Shown: positions 22,501 through 31,112, numbered from the stretch's first letter. The stretch is 64,000 nucleotides of DNA from Saxidomus purpurata (GCA_022818135.1 JAFMSR010000018.1:19210595-19274594); one strand, 5' to 3'. Numbers and translations: made by a program. Notes: a model not told the origin generated them from the letters alone.

Positions 22501-24705
22501 TACTTAGATCAGCAACGAGTGGAAAGGGTTTAAAAAGGAAAAAATAAATTAAACGTTTGATATGATTTATTTCTGTTTTCCTTTTCCTTTCATCTAAATG
22601 ATATCGCAATGTATATTCGTTAAGCGTCCGTGATAGTTATATACATGTATATATTGACGATTTACATAACAATCAGCTGGACACCGTCGGGACTTGGATT
22701 ATTAACCCATGGATTATTCAAGTAAAATTTGGTCCCCGCCCCTGGTATCGACTGTATATGTTAACCTTATCACGTGGTATAATAATTAACGCAAAAGATA
22801 GGGGATACTATAGGAAAGTGCTAAGGACACAACCACTACTTGGCACTGGTGGGGATCGAACCCAGTACCCTCCTATGCTGAGGCAAAGACACTTTCACTG
22901 TGCCAAGGCAACTCCACAATATTTAAAGATACATTATTAGAATCATATTGTCATATATTAGTGTAAACATAAATTAGCTCTAAAATAGCTCTAAAATTAG
23001 GAACCTATAAAAGTATGTTAACATAGTAAGTATTTATCATTTCTGCACATTTTAATGTAATGGCATTTCCAATTGATGAAAGTAAAGAAAAGCAATACTT
23101 GTAGATAGTTTTAAGTTTTTATTTACCAATTTAATGGACCTCCGGATGATAATGCTTCTTTTATGATTTCTTACAAGATAGTGTGAGAGCTTTTTAAGTG
23201 TAAAAGTACAGGGTTTTTTTTCACAAGCTTGTCTTAATTGGTCTTTAATACATGTATGTTTTAAATTTTTTCAGGGACGTGGAAACCAGGAATGTTACAG
23301 GATCTATGTAGCTCTCAGCCATGGCCGTGTGTTAAAGTTTCAGTCTGTGATAAAGAGTAGAGGACAAGATTTTCATTCCAGACAGACTGTGAGACAAATA
23401 CACGGATACGAGGGCCCTACCGCTTGTTTGTTAAGATCCCGTTCACTATACTGTATGACATATACAGAAACAAAACAAGATCTCTGGATCAGTGGAGATG
23501 GATATGTAGACATAGTTCACTGCCCTGACTTTAAGGTGGATAGGGATGTAAGAATTAATCTGATGATTTTATTACGAATGTGTCATATAAGTCCAGGGTT
23601 GTGCGTAGGTCAGATGGCATGTTTGGGGTCGCAGATGTTTTGTATGCTGGCGTACTCACCATTTGTGCTCGAATTCGATACAGGCTCATACACATGTAAG
23701 TCGTTCCTCAATCTAGAAGCTCCTCTTGTGATACGGAAAATAGTAGCAAAAGCATTTACAGAGGAAGATCATGATGCTTATCGTGGAAATACAAAAGAGG
23801 AAGATTCCCGCAATAGCAATGGATCAACAAATGATGATGATTCCCACCATGGTAGTGACAGTGATAGCGATAGCTCAGGTGGTGAGGCCTCACACAGTAT
23901 TAACATCAGTCCGGCATCAAACTCTTGGACTAGTCAGGAAAGAGTAAACTCACAGGCAGTGAAATCAAAGCACGGAAGTTCAAGTGGAGCAGAGGAAGAC
24001 CCTTTGGATGAAGTCCCTGCGGTTCCTCCGAGAATAACGGCATCAAGGAAAGCTCGAAAAGTTCTCGGAATTGAGGTTACAGGAGACACAAGGTCATGTG
24101 TTGAGAGTCCTGTTGCACCTCCTAGGCCTCCAAGACCACAAACTGATTTCCAGGGTATCAGCAGTCTAGGGCCTGTTCCTCGTCGCAGGCCACCACCAAT
24201 ACCAAAACGTAACAAAGATGAACCGCCAAGGACACCAGAGAGAAAGAAAGCTTGGAAACAAACCTCATTTTCATTACCGAATATGCCAAAGCACACAGGA
24301 TATACAATTGAGTTGACTTCTATATTGATTGTGAAGAACTCCTTGTGGGTTGGACGCAGTTCGGGAGATATTTGTATAGTAAATATTCAAAGGTTGGAAT
24401 CAGGTAGGGTAGATAGATTTGGGAAAGTTGTAGCAGACATGTATGACATGAACAATAATTACAGCAGAGGTAAATCAGTGCAGGGTGTTCATCTTGTGAA
24501 AACAGGAAAACATATTGCATCAGCTTACACTTTGCATGATGGGAATGATAAAGAAATTCAAATTGCATTCTGGGAAAGCTATGGAGTGGAAGATACAGAG
24601 AGGGTTGGGAAATACTGGAAACATATCCTAGATGTTGAAAAAGACTTACTTAATGACAGTAAGGAGGGTAACCAAGCAAATCTGGAAGAAATTGGAGAAT
24701 TCTAA
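1791..24705 (+). CDS. LRRK1: LRRK1-type leucine-rich repeat kinase, 3' part (COR end, kinase, WD40), 15 exons
   Basis: A Roco-family Ser/Thr kinase. Exons: 1791-2060, 2446-2536, 3352-3477, 4033-4196, 5660-5807, 6046-6186, 6700-6776, 8030-8127, 8701-8863, 9984-10208, 16395-16523, 17885-18085, 18749-18919, 21733-21843, 23275-24705. All junctions are AG/GT and the phases agree except for one internal frameshift in the first exon. Visible in order: end of COR (RLYRMFDCPSGFW), glycine loop GTGVTG, VAVK lysine, ELAPLGSL hinge, YKDLKSDN catalytic loop, DYG in place of DFG, GTPGYQAPE activation-loop end, then a WD40 region. The DYGIS and GTPGYQAPEI stretches fit vertebrate LRRK1 better than LRRK2, which has DYGIA and GTPGFRAPE. 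ANK, LRR and ROC domains must lie upstream. Family knowledge: LRRK1 is a cytoplasmic kinase acting on Rab GTPases in endosomal traffic. About 1,180 residues are encoded here. Orthology to LRRK1 is confident; the symbol is by similarity. Confidence 0.9.
2078..2275 (-). repeat. tRNA-derived SINE, family 1
   Basis: On the minus strand a tRNA-like head with B box GGTTCGAGCCCC is followed by the family body (CCAGTACTGG, CTCGGGAGTGACTAGG) and tail. Same family at 9553-9755 and 58250-58438. In a LRRK1 intron. Confidence 0.75.
2446..2536 (+). CDS. LRRK1: LRRK1 exon: COR domain
   Basis: Encodes IKGARKTFCRELIHVSHDDG and on to EPVIFAG; phase 0 in, phase 1 out. Acceptor GGGTTACAG, donor GTGAGA. The polypyrimidine tract before the acceptor is weak, but phase and open frame support the exon. 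Confidence 0.72.
3352..3477 (+). CDS. LRRK1: LRRK1 exon: COR domain
   Basis: Encodes GSGSRESLQNGILITEVSKT and then GIIGIIADEIEDIIQDFYPG; phase 1 in and out. Acceptor TTTCTCTTGAAAG, donor GTATGT. Confidence 0.82.
4033..4196 (+). CDS. LRRK1: LRRK1 exon: COR to kinase linker, Cys-rich stretch
   Basis: Encodes GLLEPDMMTLTYHLERYALC and on to LLVNGSTVTCPK; phase 1 in, 0 out. Acceptor ATTTTTCAG, donor GTTTGT. It contains CCSCYQGQPLPDVVNHFTME, with several cysteines and histidines that could be structural or bind a metal. Confidence 0.82.
4219..5067. mobile_element. Non-autonomous hAT-like DNA transposon
   Basis: Terminal inverted repeats TAGGGATGGCAA at 4219 and TTGCCATCCCTA ending at 5067, typical of hAT ends. 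Flanking 8 bp target duplications GTTAAAAG / TTTAAAAG (7 of 8 match). Subterminal sequence is rich in GAGTACTCGA motifs on both sides. No transposase frame. 849 bp, in a LRRK1 intron. Confidence 0.75.
5660..5807 (+). CDS. LRRK1: LRRK1 exon: start of kinase domain, glycine loop
   Basis: Encodes GIKQELSDLVPDLLMKELPD, then LELLETKENFLGTGVTGSVFKG; phase 0 in, 1 out. GTGVTG is the ATP-binding glycine-rich loop (GxGxxG). Confidence 0.92.
6046..6186 (+). CDS. LRRK1: LRRK1 exon: kinase beta2-beta3 with VAVK lysine, Ser-rich insert
   Basis: Encodes GKYDGQAVAVKVYRSDIRNK, where VAVK holds the ATP-positioning lysine, then a Ser/Asn/Thr-rich stretch (SVNSNSSDSGTATLSTQG) that begins an insertion before helix C. 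Phase 1 in and out. Confidence 0.92.
6490..6699 (+). repeat. Triplicated segment ending in a LRRK1 splice acceptor
   Basis: AACTGTGTTCTGATTGTATT, AACTGCATTCTGATTGTATT and AACTGTGTTATAATTGTATT occur at about 6,501, 6,591 and 6,671 with shared flanks (AAAGGGACAT/ACGGATGT/AGGGGAAGT). The last copy runs into TTTCACCAG, the acceptor of the exon at 6,700. Confidence 0.65.
6700..6776 (+). CDS. LRRK1: LRRK1 exon: acidic insert before kinase helix C
   Basis: Encodes EEEDIYVNIEKARRSEIDMD ending ETESIK; phase 1 in, 0 out. Donor GTGAGT. The acceptor lies inside a repeated sequence (see 6490-6699). The peptide belongs to the linker between beta3 and helix C. Confidence 0.8.
6895..7616 (+). mobile_element. 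Family A element, degenerate copy with poly-C insertion
   Basis: Carries core pieces (AGAGGTGTCACACAGTCAA, AATTTGGTTAAAGTTTTTCC, GTTAGCAGAATTTT) and ends ATGGCACTCTTGTT. Where other copies have the GTCGAGCGTGCTG stem there is a run of 24 C (7575-7598). In a LRRK1 intron. Confidence 0.55.
8030..8127 (+). CDS. LRRK1: LRRK1 exon: kinase helix C to beta4
   Basis: Encodes ALRATIKEMRQEVAITSRLH then HPCIISLVGLAFR; the Glu of RQEV is the helix-C glutamate that pairs with the VAVK lysine. HPCI and LVG match the LRRK1 pattern. Phase 0 in, 2 out. Confidence 0.93.
8701..8863 (+). CDS. LRRK1: LRRK1 exon: kinase hinge and helix D
   Basis: Encodes PKLMMALELAPLGSLRTILD and on to EKELIFKFVYQ; ELAPLGSL is the hinge, close to ELAPLSSL of vertebrate LRRK1. 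Phase 2 in, 0 out. Confidence 0.94.
9553..9755 (-). repeat. tRNA-derived SINE, family 1
   Basis: B box GGGTTCGAGCCCC on the minus strand; body shared with the other two copies (GACACCAGTACTGG, AAGCTTTCTTCACAATCGAG). Reading the plus strand gives the spurious peptide VGLEPATSGMRG. Confidence 0.8.
9984..10208 (+). CDS. LRRK1: LRRK1 exon: catalytic loop, DYG, activation segment
   Basis: 75 codons. Shows IAKGLEYLH, IIYKDLKSDNIL (catalytic Asp in YKD where most kinases have HRD), KLSDYGISKY (magnesium-binding DYG) and VGTPGYQAPEI. Phase 0 on both sides. This exon settles the family assignment. Confidence 0.97.
10537..10576 (+). repeat. Run of 40 C
   Basis: Uninterrupted poly-C in the large LRRK1 intron, preceded by GCCCCCCCAAAGCCG. 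The length may be inaccurate in the assembly. Confidence 0.8.
10871..11779 (+). mobile_element. Pearl/Helentron-like element, family B
   Basis: 5' end TTTTAGCTCACC, followed by the hairpin GGCAC-AAA-GTGCC and GTGAGCTA. The middle has tandem units of about 150-160 bp (AAACCACAAGGCC, GAGCTTAGATATTTGGC, CTAGTGGAC, AAAATTGACCCC). The 3' end is a hairpin GGGCC-ATCAT-GGCCC followed by TCTTGTTT. In the large LRRK1 intron. Confidence 0.72.
11829..13830 (+). mobile_element. Family A element split by a nested family B element
   Basis: Left part 11829-12175 starts ACTTGACTTTTTCGAAG and has the family-A core (GTTTACCATCATAACC, AGATAACTTTTTCAAGG). Right part about 13256-13830 resumes similar core sequence and ends with the 3' hairpin CTGTCCTACTGACAG plus CTCTTGTT. 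Between them sits a complete family-B element. Confidence 0.6.
12176..13255 (+). mobile_element. Pearl/Helentron-like element, family B, nested copy
   Basis: TTTTTAGCTCGTCTGGCACA hairpin at the 5' end, about five tandem core units, 3' end GGGCCATCATGGCC then TTCTTGTT. It lies inside a family-A element, so it is the younger insertion. Confidence 0.7.
14680..14848 (-). repeat. tRNA-derived SINE, family 2
   Basis: Minus-strand head with A-box-like TGGTCAAGTGGTTAATG and B box GGTTTGAATC; body GGGAAACACTGAAAAGCA is shared with the copy at 40,170. Confidence 0.7.
16058..16121 (+). repeat. (AAT)n microsatellite and probable LINE 3' end
   Basis: About 20 AAT-like triplets with a few GAT interruptions, followed by GACTTTATTTGAGAGGC. 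On the minus strand this reads AATAAAGTC then (ATT)n, as at the 3' end of some non-LTR retrotransposons. Confidence 0.6.
16395..16523 (+). CDS. LRRK1: LRRK1 exon: kinase helices F and G
   Basis: Encodes VDIFSFSMVIYEILTGRRPY then AECDNLAQITKAMKLEGRRPNLK. VDIFSF is the conserved helix-F Asp region. Preceded by a 6.2 kb intron full of repeats. Confidence 0.94.
17505..17600 (+). repeat. SINE family 3, body only
   Basis: CTTGTGAGAAAATTGGCAGT and TTATGAAAGATAGGAATAAT match the body of the 19,150 copy; no tRNA head is visible. Confidence 0.45.
17885..18085 (+). CDS. LRRK1: LRRK1 exon: end of kinase domain
   Basis: Encodes DFNVMTRFPALEKMMKECWN, with ECW and the RP arginine (SRPAASEML) that close the kinase fold, then the link to the propeller (LAQTWAVDMPSS). 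Phase 0 on both sides. Confidence 0.94.
18749..18919 (+). CDS. LRRK1: LRRK1 exon: first WD40 blade
   Basis: Encodes EVDNRSLLCIWDGYKADRNF and then VVCMAQVGRHIWVGNQ. The WDG and R-HIWVG strands are typical of the LRRK C-terminal propeller. Phase 0 on both sides. Confidence 0.92.
19150..19410 (+). repeat. tRNA-derived SINE, family 3
   Basis: A box CAAGTGGTTAAGGTC, B box GGCTTTGAGCTCC, then TTTGTGAGAAAGGTTAGCA and CTTGTGGAAGATTGGAAT. A headless relative is at 17,505-17,600. In a LRRK1 intron. Confidence 0.6.
20611..21120 (+). mobile_element. Pearl/Helentron-like element, family A, short copy
   Basis: 5' end TTAGCTTGACTATTCGAAGA with an imperfect hairpin, about one and a half core units, then the same 3' part and hairpin (GCTGTCTTATGGACAGC, CTCTTGTT) as the copy at 391-1405. 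About 290 bp, including flank past the hairpin, is nearly identical between the two. Confidence 0.7.
21170..21530 (+). mobile_element. Family A element, 5'-truncated copy
   Basis: Core-repeat sequence (AGTTAAAGTTTTGCATGC, CAGTAACCACAT) and a 3' hairpin GCTGTC-ATGA-GACAGC followed by TTTTGTT. It follows directly on the previous copy and has no 5' hairpin. A 159-codon open frame through it is fortuitous. Confidence 0.6.
21733..21843 (+). CDS. LRRK1: LRRK1 exon: WD40 blade
   Basis: Encodes ENTIVVYKRSEIGSLEEVGN and on to PVQIQAVPYKA. The acceptor follows a long T tract; donor GTAAAT. Phase 0. Confidence 0.88.
22838..22912 (-). repeat. tRNA-like SINE head
   Basis: Minus strand shows TTGGCACAGTGAAAG (A-box-like) and GGGTTCGATCCC (B box) about 35 bp apart. 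The cloverleaf stems do not pair well, so this is a tRNA-derived repeat and not a tRNA gene. Confidence 0.55.
23275..24705 (+). CDS. LRRK1: LRRK1 terminal exon: rest of WD40 propeller with disordered insert, stop codon
   Basis: Starts GRGNQECYRIYVALSHGRVL; TAA at 24703-24705. Repeated blade-like strands (DLWISGDGYVDIV, SLWVGRSSGDICIV, HIASAYTLHDGN) are interrupted at about 23,760-24,290 by about 175 residues rich in Ser/Asp and then proline (VAPPRPPRP, RRRPPPIPKR). Vertebrate LRRK1 has a Ser-rich insert at a similar place, before the strand that reads LWVGRSSGD here. PxxP motifs flanked by Arg/Lys could bind SH3 domains; this is inferred. Confidence 0.95.
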   Translation, partial: GRGNQECYRIYVALSHGRVLKFQSVIKSRGQDFHSRQTVRQIHGYEGPTACLLRSRSLYCMTYTETKQDLWISGDGYVDIVHCPDFKVDRDVRINLMILLRMCHISPGLCVGQMACLGSQMFCMLAYSPFVLEFDTGSYTCKSFLNLEAPLVIRKIVAKAFTEEDHDAYRGNTKEEDSRNSNGSTNDDDSHHGSDSDSDSSGGEASHSINISPASNSWTSQERVNSQAVKSKHGSSSGAEEDPLDEVPAVPPRITASRKARKVLGIEVTGDTRSCVESPVAPPRPPRPQTDFQGISSLGPVPRRRPPPIPKRNKDEPPRTPERKKAWKQTSFSLPNMPKHTGYTIELTSILIVKNSLWVGRSSGDICIVNIQRLESGRVDRFGKVVADMYDMNNNYSRGKSVQGVHLVKTGKHIASAYTLHDGNDKEIQIAFWESYGVEDTERVGKYWKHILDVEKDLLNDSKEGNQANLEEIGEF

Positions 24706-24748
24706 TGATAGTGCTCTGTAAAAACGAAAGATGTTCTTGATATGTGTT

Positions 24749-25017
24749 AATAAATTTTACTCATATGCATTTGCATTAAGGGCATCATTGTCTTTTGAGA
24801 TACTGTGAAGATTTGTATTTTATGGAGACAATGCTGCAGTGAATATGTTTATTATTCTAGTACATTGTACATTGTACAAAGTTTTCAAAGTTTGAATTCC
24901 TTCATGCCTATAAATCAGTTTCCAGAAGTAGCAAAGAATTTTTTTTGTGTAATTTTGTTGTAAACAGGGCATTGAAATTTGATGCTTTTCAGTAAAGTTG
25001 TTTATAATGTAAATAAA
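24749..25017 (+). promoter_or_regulatory. LRRK1 3' UTR with two candidate polyadenylation signals
   Basis: AATAAA occurs at 24749-24754 (44 bases after the stop codon) and at 25012-25017. Either could end the transcript; alternative polyadenylation is possible. Confidence 0.55.
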
Positions 25018-27929
25018 TGTTTAGTTATTTGTATTCTTAGGAAACTGTTTCATGAATTCCTTTGACATTGTTTTAATTATGTAAAGAAGTTCTAATAAGA
25101 ACTTCTGAATTTGGAATATATCTTCCCAAATTTATATTTCATTACCAAAAGTGCTTTTTGTTGGAAGATATTTTGGTATAAATTCTATCTTTGTATGTTA
25201 TGATGTTTAAATCCTATTATTCTAGGACTCAATTATTGTTAACAAATGACAACAACAACTATAGTTTGTTCATACCTTCTATTGCTAATTAAACCAGCGT
25301 AACATGTTATTAGATATTTCAGGTTAATGAATAAAATGTTAAAGATCAAAATGGCGGATATGGTCATGACGGCATGGAAAAACTTCATCAGACTGGCACT
25401 AATGAAGTTTGATCTATCCACAGACTGGCACTATGGAAGATCTACGCCAAGGAGCGGATCAGGAGCCCGACCAGAACCCGCGAATAACCCTACCCCTGTT
25501 GCACTTTTATACCAGCTGACGCAAAGATGTGTCTATAATACCTAGAGTACTGCTCCAAGCCGCCGCCCCCCCCGCCCCCGTACTATGTACACCGCACAGC
25601 CTTGACACATAACAAACTACTCCCCCCCCCCCCGCCGCATAACAAACTATTTCACCCGAATTAATAGAACCCCAAGGTACCCCGCAGTACCTAAACAAAC
25701 CACCAGTGCAACAATATTCAATACAGCTCAATCCGCTGAAAACATCCTATTGTAAATGGGAGCTATTAAAAGAACGCCCTAGTCATAGCTATCTGGCCAG
25801 TTCTTTAACGCTCATTTAACCCAAAAATAGATTTTCCAACACTATAAATCGCAATCCACCCAAGACCAGCACTATGGGATAGACAACGATCATGGTATGC
25901 AACATAATTCATTCCCCGCATGAAACGGCCCATAATTACTAACATGTTCATTCCTGATCGCACCTATGCGTAAGAATTTTCCGCCCGCCATAACGATTTA
26001 AAACTAGTAAATTATCATTTTAATAAGTCGTATTAGACATTAAAACAAATGCATGGCATCTGATTTCAAAATTTGAATAAATTGTCTGCAACACTGATCA
26101 TAAAAACACAATTGAATAAACCACAGTTTTTTCTGCAAGAATGTTTAACGAATTACACGCACGCCTAAAGTTAATTCAATGGGATCTCCCAAAACGGAGC
26201 ATTGTAAGCACTGTCTCTCATTGCACCACATCCATTTAACGAATTGTTCATATAAGAATCCAATCCCTTTTGTTATAGCGAGCATTTTGCAGTTCCCGTT
26301 ATTGATAGTGGGCTTGCCAGTAGACTCCAGCAGTGAAACGTGGTTGTGTTGCAGAGTACCAGAATGCCATTGAGATGTCAAATTGTACCACTCGGTTGAA
26401 CTGAAACATAAAATCTAGGCGGCAGCATTTCAACTTCTATAGCCGTTAAAATAATATTATAAATAATGCATACAATATATTCATATAACTCACTTCTTAG
26501 TTGAATTTATCAAAAGAGTTAAATTAAGGGTGCGGAAGGCTTCAATTTTCAAGTAATGGAAAAGAGGGCGAGGATCCACGGCGGGCGCTTTTATACGAGT
26601 TTAAGTCATGTGACTTTGATGTTCGGCACACATACACGAACTTCAGTCGGCGTTGTTCTACGCTTGGTGGAAATAAATCTCTACCATACCAGACTTATTT
26701 AATTGAGCCATAATAAATGAGATTAATATTTAAAATTAATCTTTATTATGTATACAAGGCAAAACTTTTTTTATTCAGAATTTCTATAAACCAAGAATCA
26801 AATCTGAAAAAGAAATATGAAATAAAAATCATACGTCGCCAGCCATTCTCTTGAATTATCTGTCCTTGAAATCAGAAAATGTAACAAGTGCTATATACAA
26901 GAGCAGATAATCCGAAATCAAGGCTGGTGATTTCTGATTTTTATTTCAGATTTCTGTTTCAAAATTGATACTTTGTCAACATACCAAGTTTGAAGAAATT
27001 CTTTTATTAAGAAAAGTGTTGGCCTTATACAATGTATACCAGTAAATAATTTTATAGGAAATGGTAGCGAAAGCCTTTAACTCTACTGTGGCATTAATAT
27101 TATGTTTAACTTTGTATCGTGGAGGTTTCAGTTAGTATTGCAGCATCTGATTCTTTGTGCTTCTGTGCTATATAATCAAAGTTGTGTATACACGTGTACG
27201 GAAGTTAGTGTATACACGTGTACTATGTTATTGTTGTCAAAGATTACATTCTTGTACTACTATCAGTTCGCTAAAGCCATATAATATATTTGTACCAGTA
27301 TGTCTTTTTTTGCTCTTTTTGAAGTGTGAGCATGTTTGTGATTATTGCCCAGCATCTATCAACCAAGTTTTGTCATTTTCAAAGTATATTTGAAACTTGG
27401 TCACATTTTTTGTATGAAATACTTCATGTTTTGGAGTATTGGCTATGAAACTATATTGAGATTGTGGCCTCAGCATAAACATTCACACTTTCCAAGTAAA
27501 TGTGAAGTTTAACTCTGTCTGTGAGCTTATATAATACTGCCCAGTCTGTATCTTAACCCTTACCCTGCTAAAACCCTAAAATGGACTTGTCCATCTTTAG
27601 ATTGAGGCATTACCATTAGCTGTTCAAAGGGGTGCCCACATAAAATTTACAGACTGAATAGTGAAAAGTGCAGATCATGATCAGACTGGAAGGTTGATTG
27701 ATCTACACCGGTCATGAAGGCAGCATTATTTGCCACCAGCTGGTGAAGGTTGAGTTGTTACCAGAAAAGCATTAAATCAAAGCATTGAAGATACTCCAGT
27801 TTCAGACGAGATTGTAAGTCTGTTCTACTGTTTATTGATTTGCCAGTAATTGACTGTTCAAACTATGCAGTATGCATTTTGTGATATACATTATAATGAA
27901 TTTGTGCGTTATGTTTTATATGATAGGTC

Positions 27930-28050
27930 ATCATTTTGAAGCATGTTAAAAGGTGTTCCAATAATTTTGAAGCATGCAAAAAGGTGTTACAATCATTTTG
28001 AAGCATGCAAAAAGGTGTTTCCATCATTTTGAACATGTTAAAATGTGTTT
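27930..28050 (+). repeat. Short tandem repeat, ~34 bp unit
   Basis: TTTTGAAGCATGTTAAAAGG, then two copies with GCATGCAAAAAGGTGTT, then ATTTTGAACATGTTAAAATG. Confidence 0.6.
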
Positions 28051-28489
28051 TTTATGATACTACAATTATAATCTTCCTTTCATTTTATCCAGCTAAATGT
28101 ATTACATTGTGCCATAGCATTCAATGCCACATCAATGATACTGTCTCAGTGAAAGTTCTTGGCAAAACTTGGTACAGTATATAGTTCCTTTAAAGTGGAA
28201 TTATGCACATTTTTTTCAAGTAAAAATCCAGCTGAAATAGGTGTGTGTAAAAAGGGTAGAGGAAATAATAGCTTTTAACCCAATACACCAAACTCTTCCT
28301 GCTACCAGTACCAAATAGTGACTTCAAATATTACTTGTCCTATTTTGACTGAGAGAGTCAATGTAAAAAAAAAAACTGCATGAAGGAGTTGCTTCCCTTC
28401 CACTGCTGAAATCTCTACTAACAACGACAACAACACAAGGGAGATCGCTGTGCAGAAAGGAACTATTTTTTATAAGTTCATTTTTTTTA

Positions 28490-28630
28490 TTTCTAAAGCA
28501 CTAACTTCAAATACTAATGTGGCATTATCATTAGTTTAACACATTTAAATGCACAGCAACAGAAAATTGCTTTTATGAAACTGTCACCAAAAATATAGTG
28601 TGTGCAGAAGATGTGCATAATGTCACTTTG
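28490..28630 (+). repeat. Dispersed repeat, inverted copy at 39,665-39,800
   Basis: ACTTCAAATACTAATG, ACACATTTAAATGCACAGCA and GAAACTGTCACCAAAAAT occur in order here and as reverse complements near 39,680-39,790. Confidence 0.6.
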
Positions 28631-29689
28631 ATAAAGACCACTTCAGACCCGGTGCACGACAGAATGCCGAAAGACATTTCGCCGACAACGACATATTGCA
28701 GAATAAGATAGTTGGTCTAATACGAAGACAATACTACGACAAGTGGTCGAGAATTAGTTTTAACACTACGACACTTGGTCGAAATCTTTCGAACTGCAAA
28801 ATAATCCCATTTTAATTGATTTAATATCCTCAAACGTCGCATAAATACATAATACATTGGCGTGCTTGATTAGTCTGTTATAACGGTATGTAACAGAGAA
28901 TAATGATCAGTCAAAACATGGAGTACAAGTGAACTCATTTTGAGACGGTCTTACTATCAAGACCTTTCTACCATGAAACTAACCATTTGTTTCTAAAATA
29001 TATGGTCTTAAATTTAATATCGAGGACAGTCTTAGTATCGAATGGTCTTAAAAGCGGAACTTTACGGTAACAAGTAGTACCGGACTTAATGTATTGTTTG
29101 TTCAATGTCTGCTGCATACCAGAATCATTTAAATCGTATTTAGTCATTATGAATTTATTTTTGTGTAAAATATTGATCATATTGGGTCTGCAATTCCAAA
29201 ATTAGACTTGCTTGATAAAATGTTGTTTTTTTCAATAATGACATTTTCTTAAATAAATGTAAAATAGGATTTATATAAGTTTATTTTGATAAAACTTTTT
29301 TTTTTTAAAAACATTATTTTGCAGACGTATTTTATTTTGATGTAGAGGGAAAATTTCACAAGAATTTAATTTTAAATGGCTGTTTCCTGACAGTTTTCAA
29401 GCATATTTGAAGGAAACATTTCAGCTGTAAGGCTTGTGTTCAGTTATTTAACATATTATAATAGTTGATGATTTTAATATTCCATAGCTAGATTTGTGAT
29501 TTATAATTGATGTGTATTTTTATAAGGTATTTTTGATAAATAGATGTTTGTGCAATAAACATATATTTTTTCATATATTTTATTGAGTTGATTTGTAATA
29601 AACAAATGTAGTAGTATTTTTTTATTAATTTGTGCATCCAATAGGCCATTTTGTAGAAAGCAACTTGCAGTGTGCTCTCTGGTATTTAT

Positions 29690-30190
29690 TGTCTGTCCAT
29701 ACACGCAATCTTGCGGATGTTAAATTTCAAAAACCCTGGTCAGAATTTAATGATACTAAACAGAAGTAATAATTAACATGTCTAGTTGTGCATGGGCCAT
29801 GTTTCGGGTCATGAGGTCAAAGGTCACAGGGGCTCAAGATAGTAAAATCTTGTGGACGCTAAACTTAAAAATCCCAAGGTCAGAATTTAATGATGCTTCA
29901 CAGAAGTGATAAGTACAGCCTGCCTAGTTGTGCATGGTCCATGTTTCAGGTCACTATGTCAAGAGTCAAGGTCACAGGGGCCGGAGATAGTAAAATGTTG
30001 TGCACTCTTAATCTCCAAAACCCAAGGTCAGAATTTATACTTCACAGAAGTGACAAGAACCATGCCTAGTTGTGCATGGTCCATGTTTTGGGTCACTAGG
30101 TCAAGGTCACAGGGACTTGAAATAATAAAATGTTGTGCACTCTGATTCTCCAAAACCTCTGGTCAGAATTTATTGATACCTCAAATAATT
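29690..30190 (+). repeat. Tandem array, ~140 bp unit, about 3.5 copies
   Basis: AGTTGTGCATGG(G/T)CCATGTTT recurs at about 29,783, 29,927 and 30,066, with AAGGTCAGAATTTA and TCACAGAAGTGA in each unit. Confidence 0.75.
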
Positions 30191-30599
30191 AAAGCATCAA
30201 ATGTTACATAAATTTCATATACTTTGTCAGTGTGGTGCTGGGGGTTTCATCACCTTCAGTGATAGTTCTACTTATAGAGTGATTACTCTATGCCTACCTG
30301 CTTTGTGTGTATATTTTCCTCTCAGATTACTGAAAAAAGTGCCTCGTAAGTCTGAAACGGCTGGCCATAAAATAACAGACCAATTATTTTGTGATCACTA
30401 TATTAAGTCATCTTCATTACCTTGTGCTGTGGTGGGCCAAAATGGGAAAGTGACTGAACACTGTAAAGTGTATTTTATTAAAATGGTTTTCAATGAAAAT
30501 CTTGTTGCTATTGTAGATTTTATTGTAGACACCCGTTACAACCATTCCAATGAAAATCTTGGTTAATGGATTGGGGTACATCATTGGGCAGGCGGTTTC

Positions 30600-31060
30600 T
30601 TTTCATTTGCTTTAGTTAGGAATGAGGTATTGGAGTGTAGGTAGCTTATATGGAGATGTAGCTTGGGATTGCATTTGGGGTCCCTAGGGTCAAGGTTACT
30701 AAAAAAAGAAAAACTTTACAACCTCTACCTTGTGTTTAGAATGAGATATTAGCATGAAAATTGGTATGTAGGTAGCTCCTCGACTCGTTTTCACTGTGAC
30801 TAAAAATAGAAGAACGGTTGCCGGCTTGTTGTAATGAAATGGTTTGTAGATAGCTTATATGGAGATGTAGCTTGGTATTGCCTTTGGTGTACCTGGGGTC
30901 AAGGTTGTTGATGTAACTAAAAACAGAAAACCCGTTTCCGCCCAGTAACTCGAGGTGAGAATGAGGAAGGGCTGTAATGGTAGCTTATATGGAAATGTAG
31001 CTTTTAAATGCTTCTGGAGTCCCTAGGATCAAGGTCACTGTTACTAAGAATAGATACATA
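30600..31060 (+). repeat. Degenerate tandem array, three or four copies
   Basis: AGCTTATATGGAGATGTAGC occurs at about 30,644 and 30,850 and in a changed form near 30,982, with GGGTCAAGGT nearby; an intermediate, more diverged unit lies at 30,760. Confidence 0.65.
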
Positions 31061-31112
31061 GTCTCTAGCAAATAGCACCTGTGTTTTAATGTTGTTGCTG
31101 TTTACATGTTGA

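Larger units (their letters stand above)
25018..29680. other. Intergenic DNA without recognised genes
   Basis: AT-rich with a GC-richer C-run block at 25,540-25,640 (unexplained). Contains a short palindrome at 25,086-25,107, two copies of GTGTATACACGTGTAC (27184, 27208), a small tandem repeat of about 34 bp at 27,930-28,050 (TTTTGAAGCATGC), and a dispersed repeat at 28,490-28,630 that recurs inverted at 39,665-39,800. Open frames here are short and unrecognised. Confidence 0.6.

Noticed and set aside
25540..25740. GC-rich block as a CpG-island promoter
   Set aside because: The composition comes from C runs, CpG is not enriched around a start codon, and no exon follows.
30201..30566. 121-codon open frame on the plus strand
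   Set aside because: No family match, no coding context, between two tandem arrays; likely chance.
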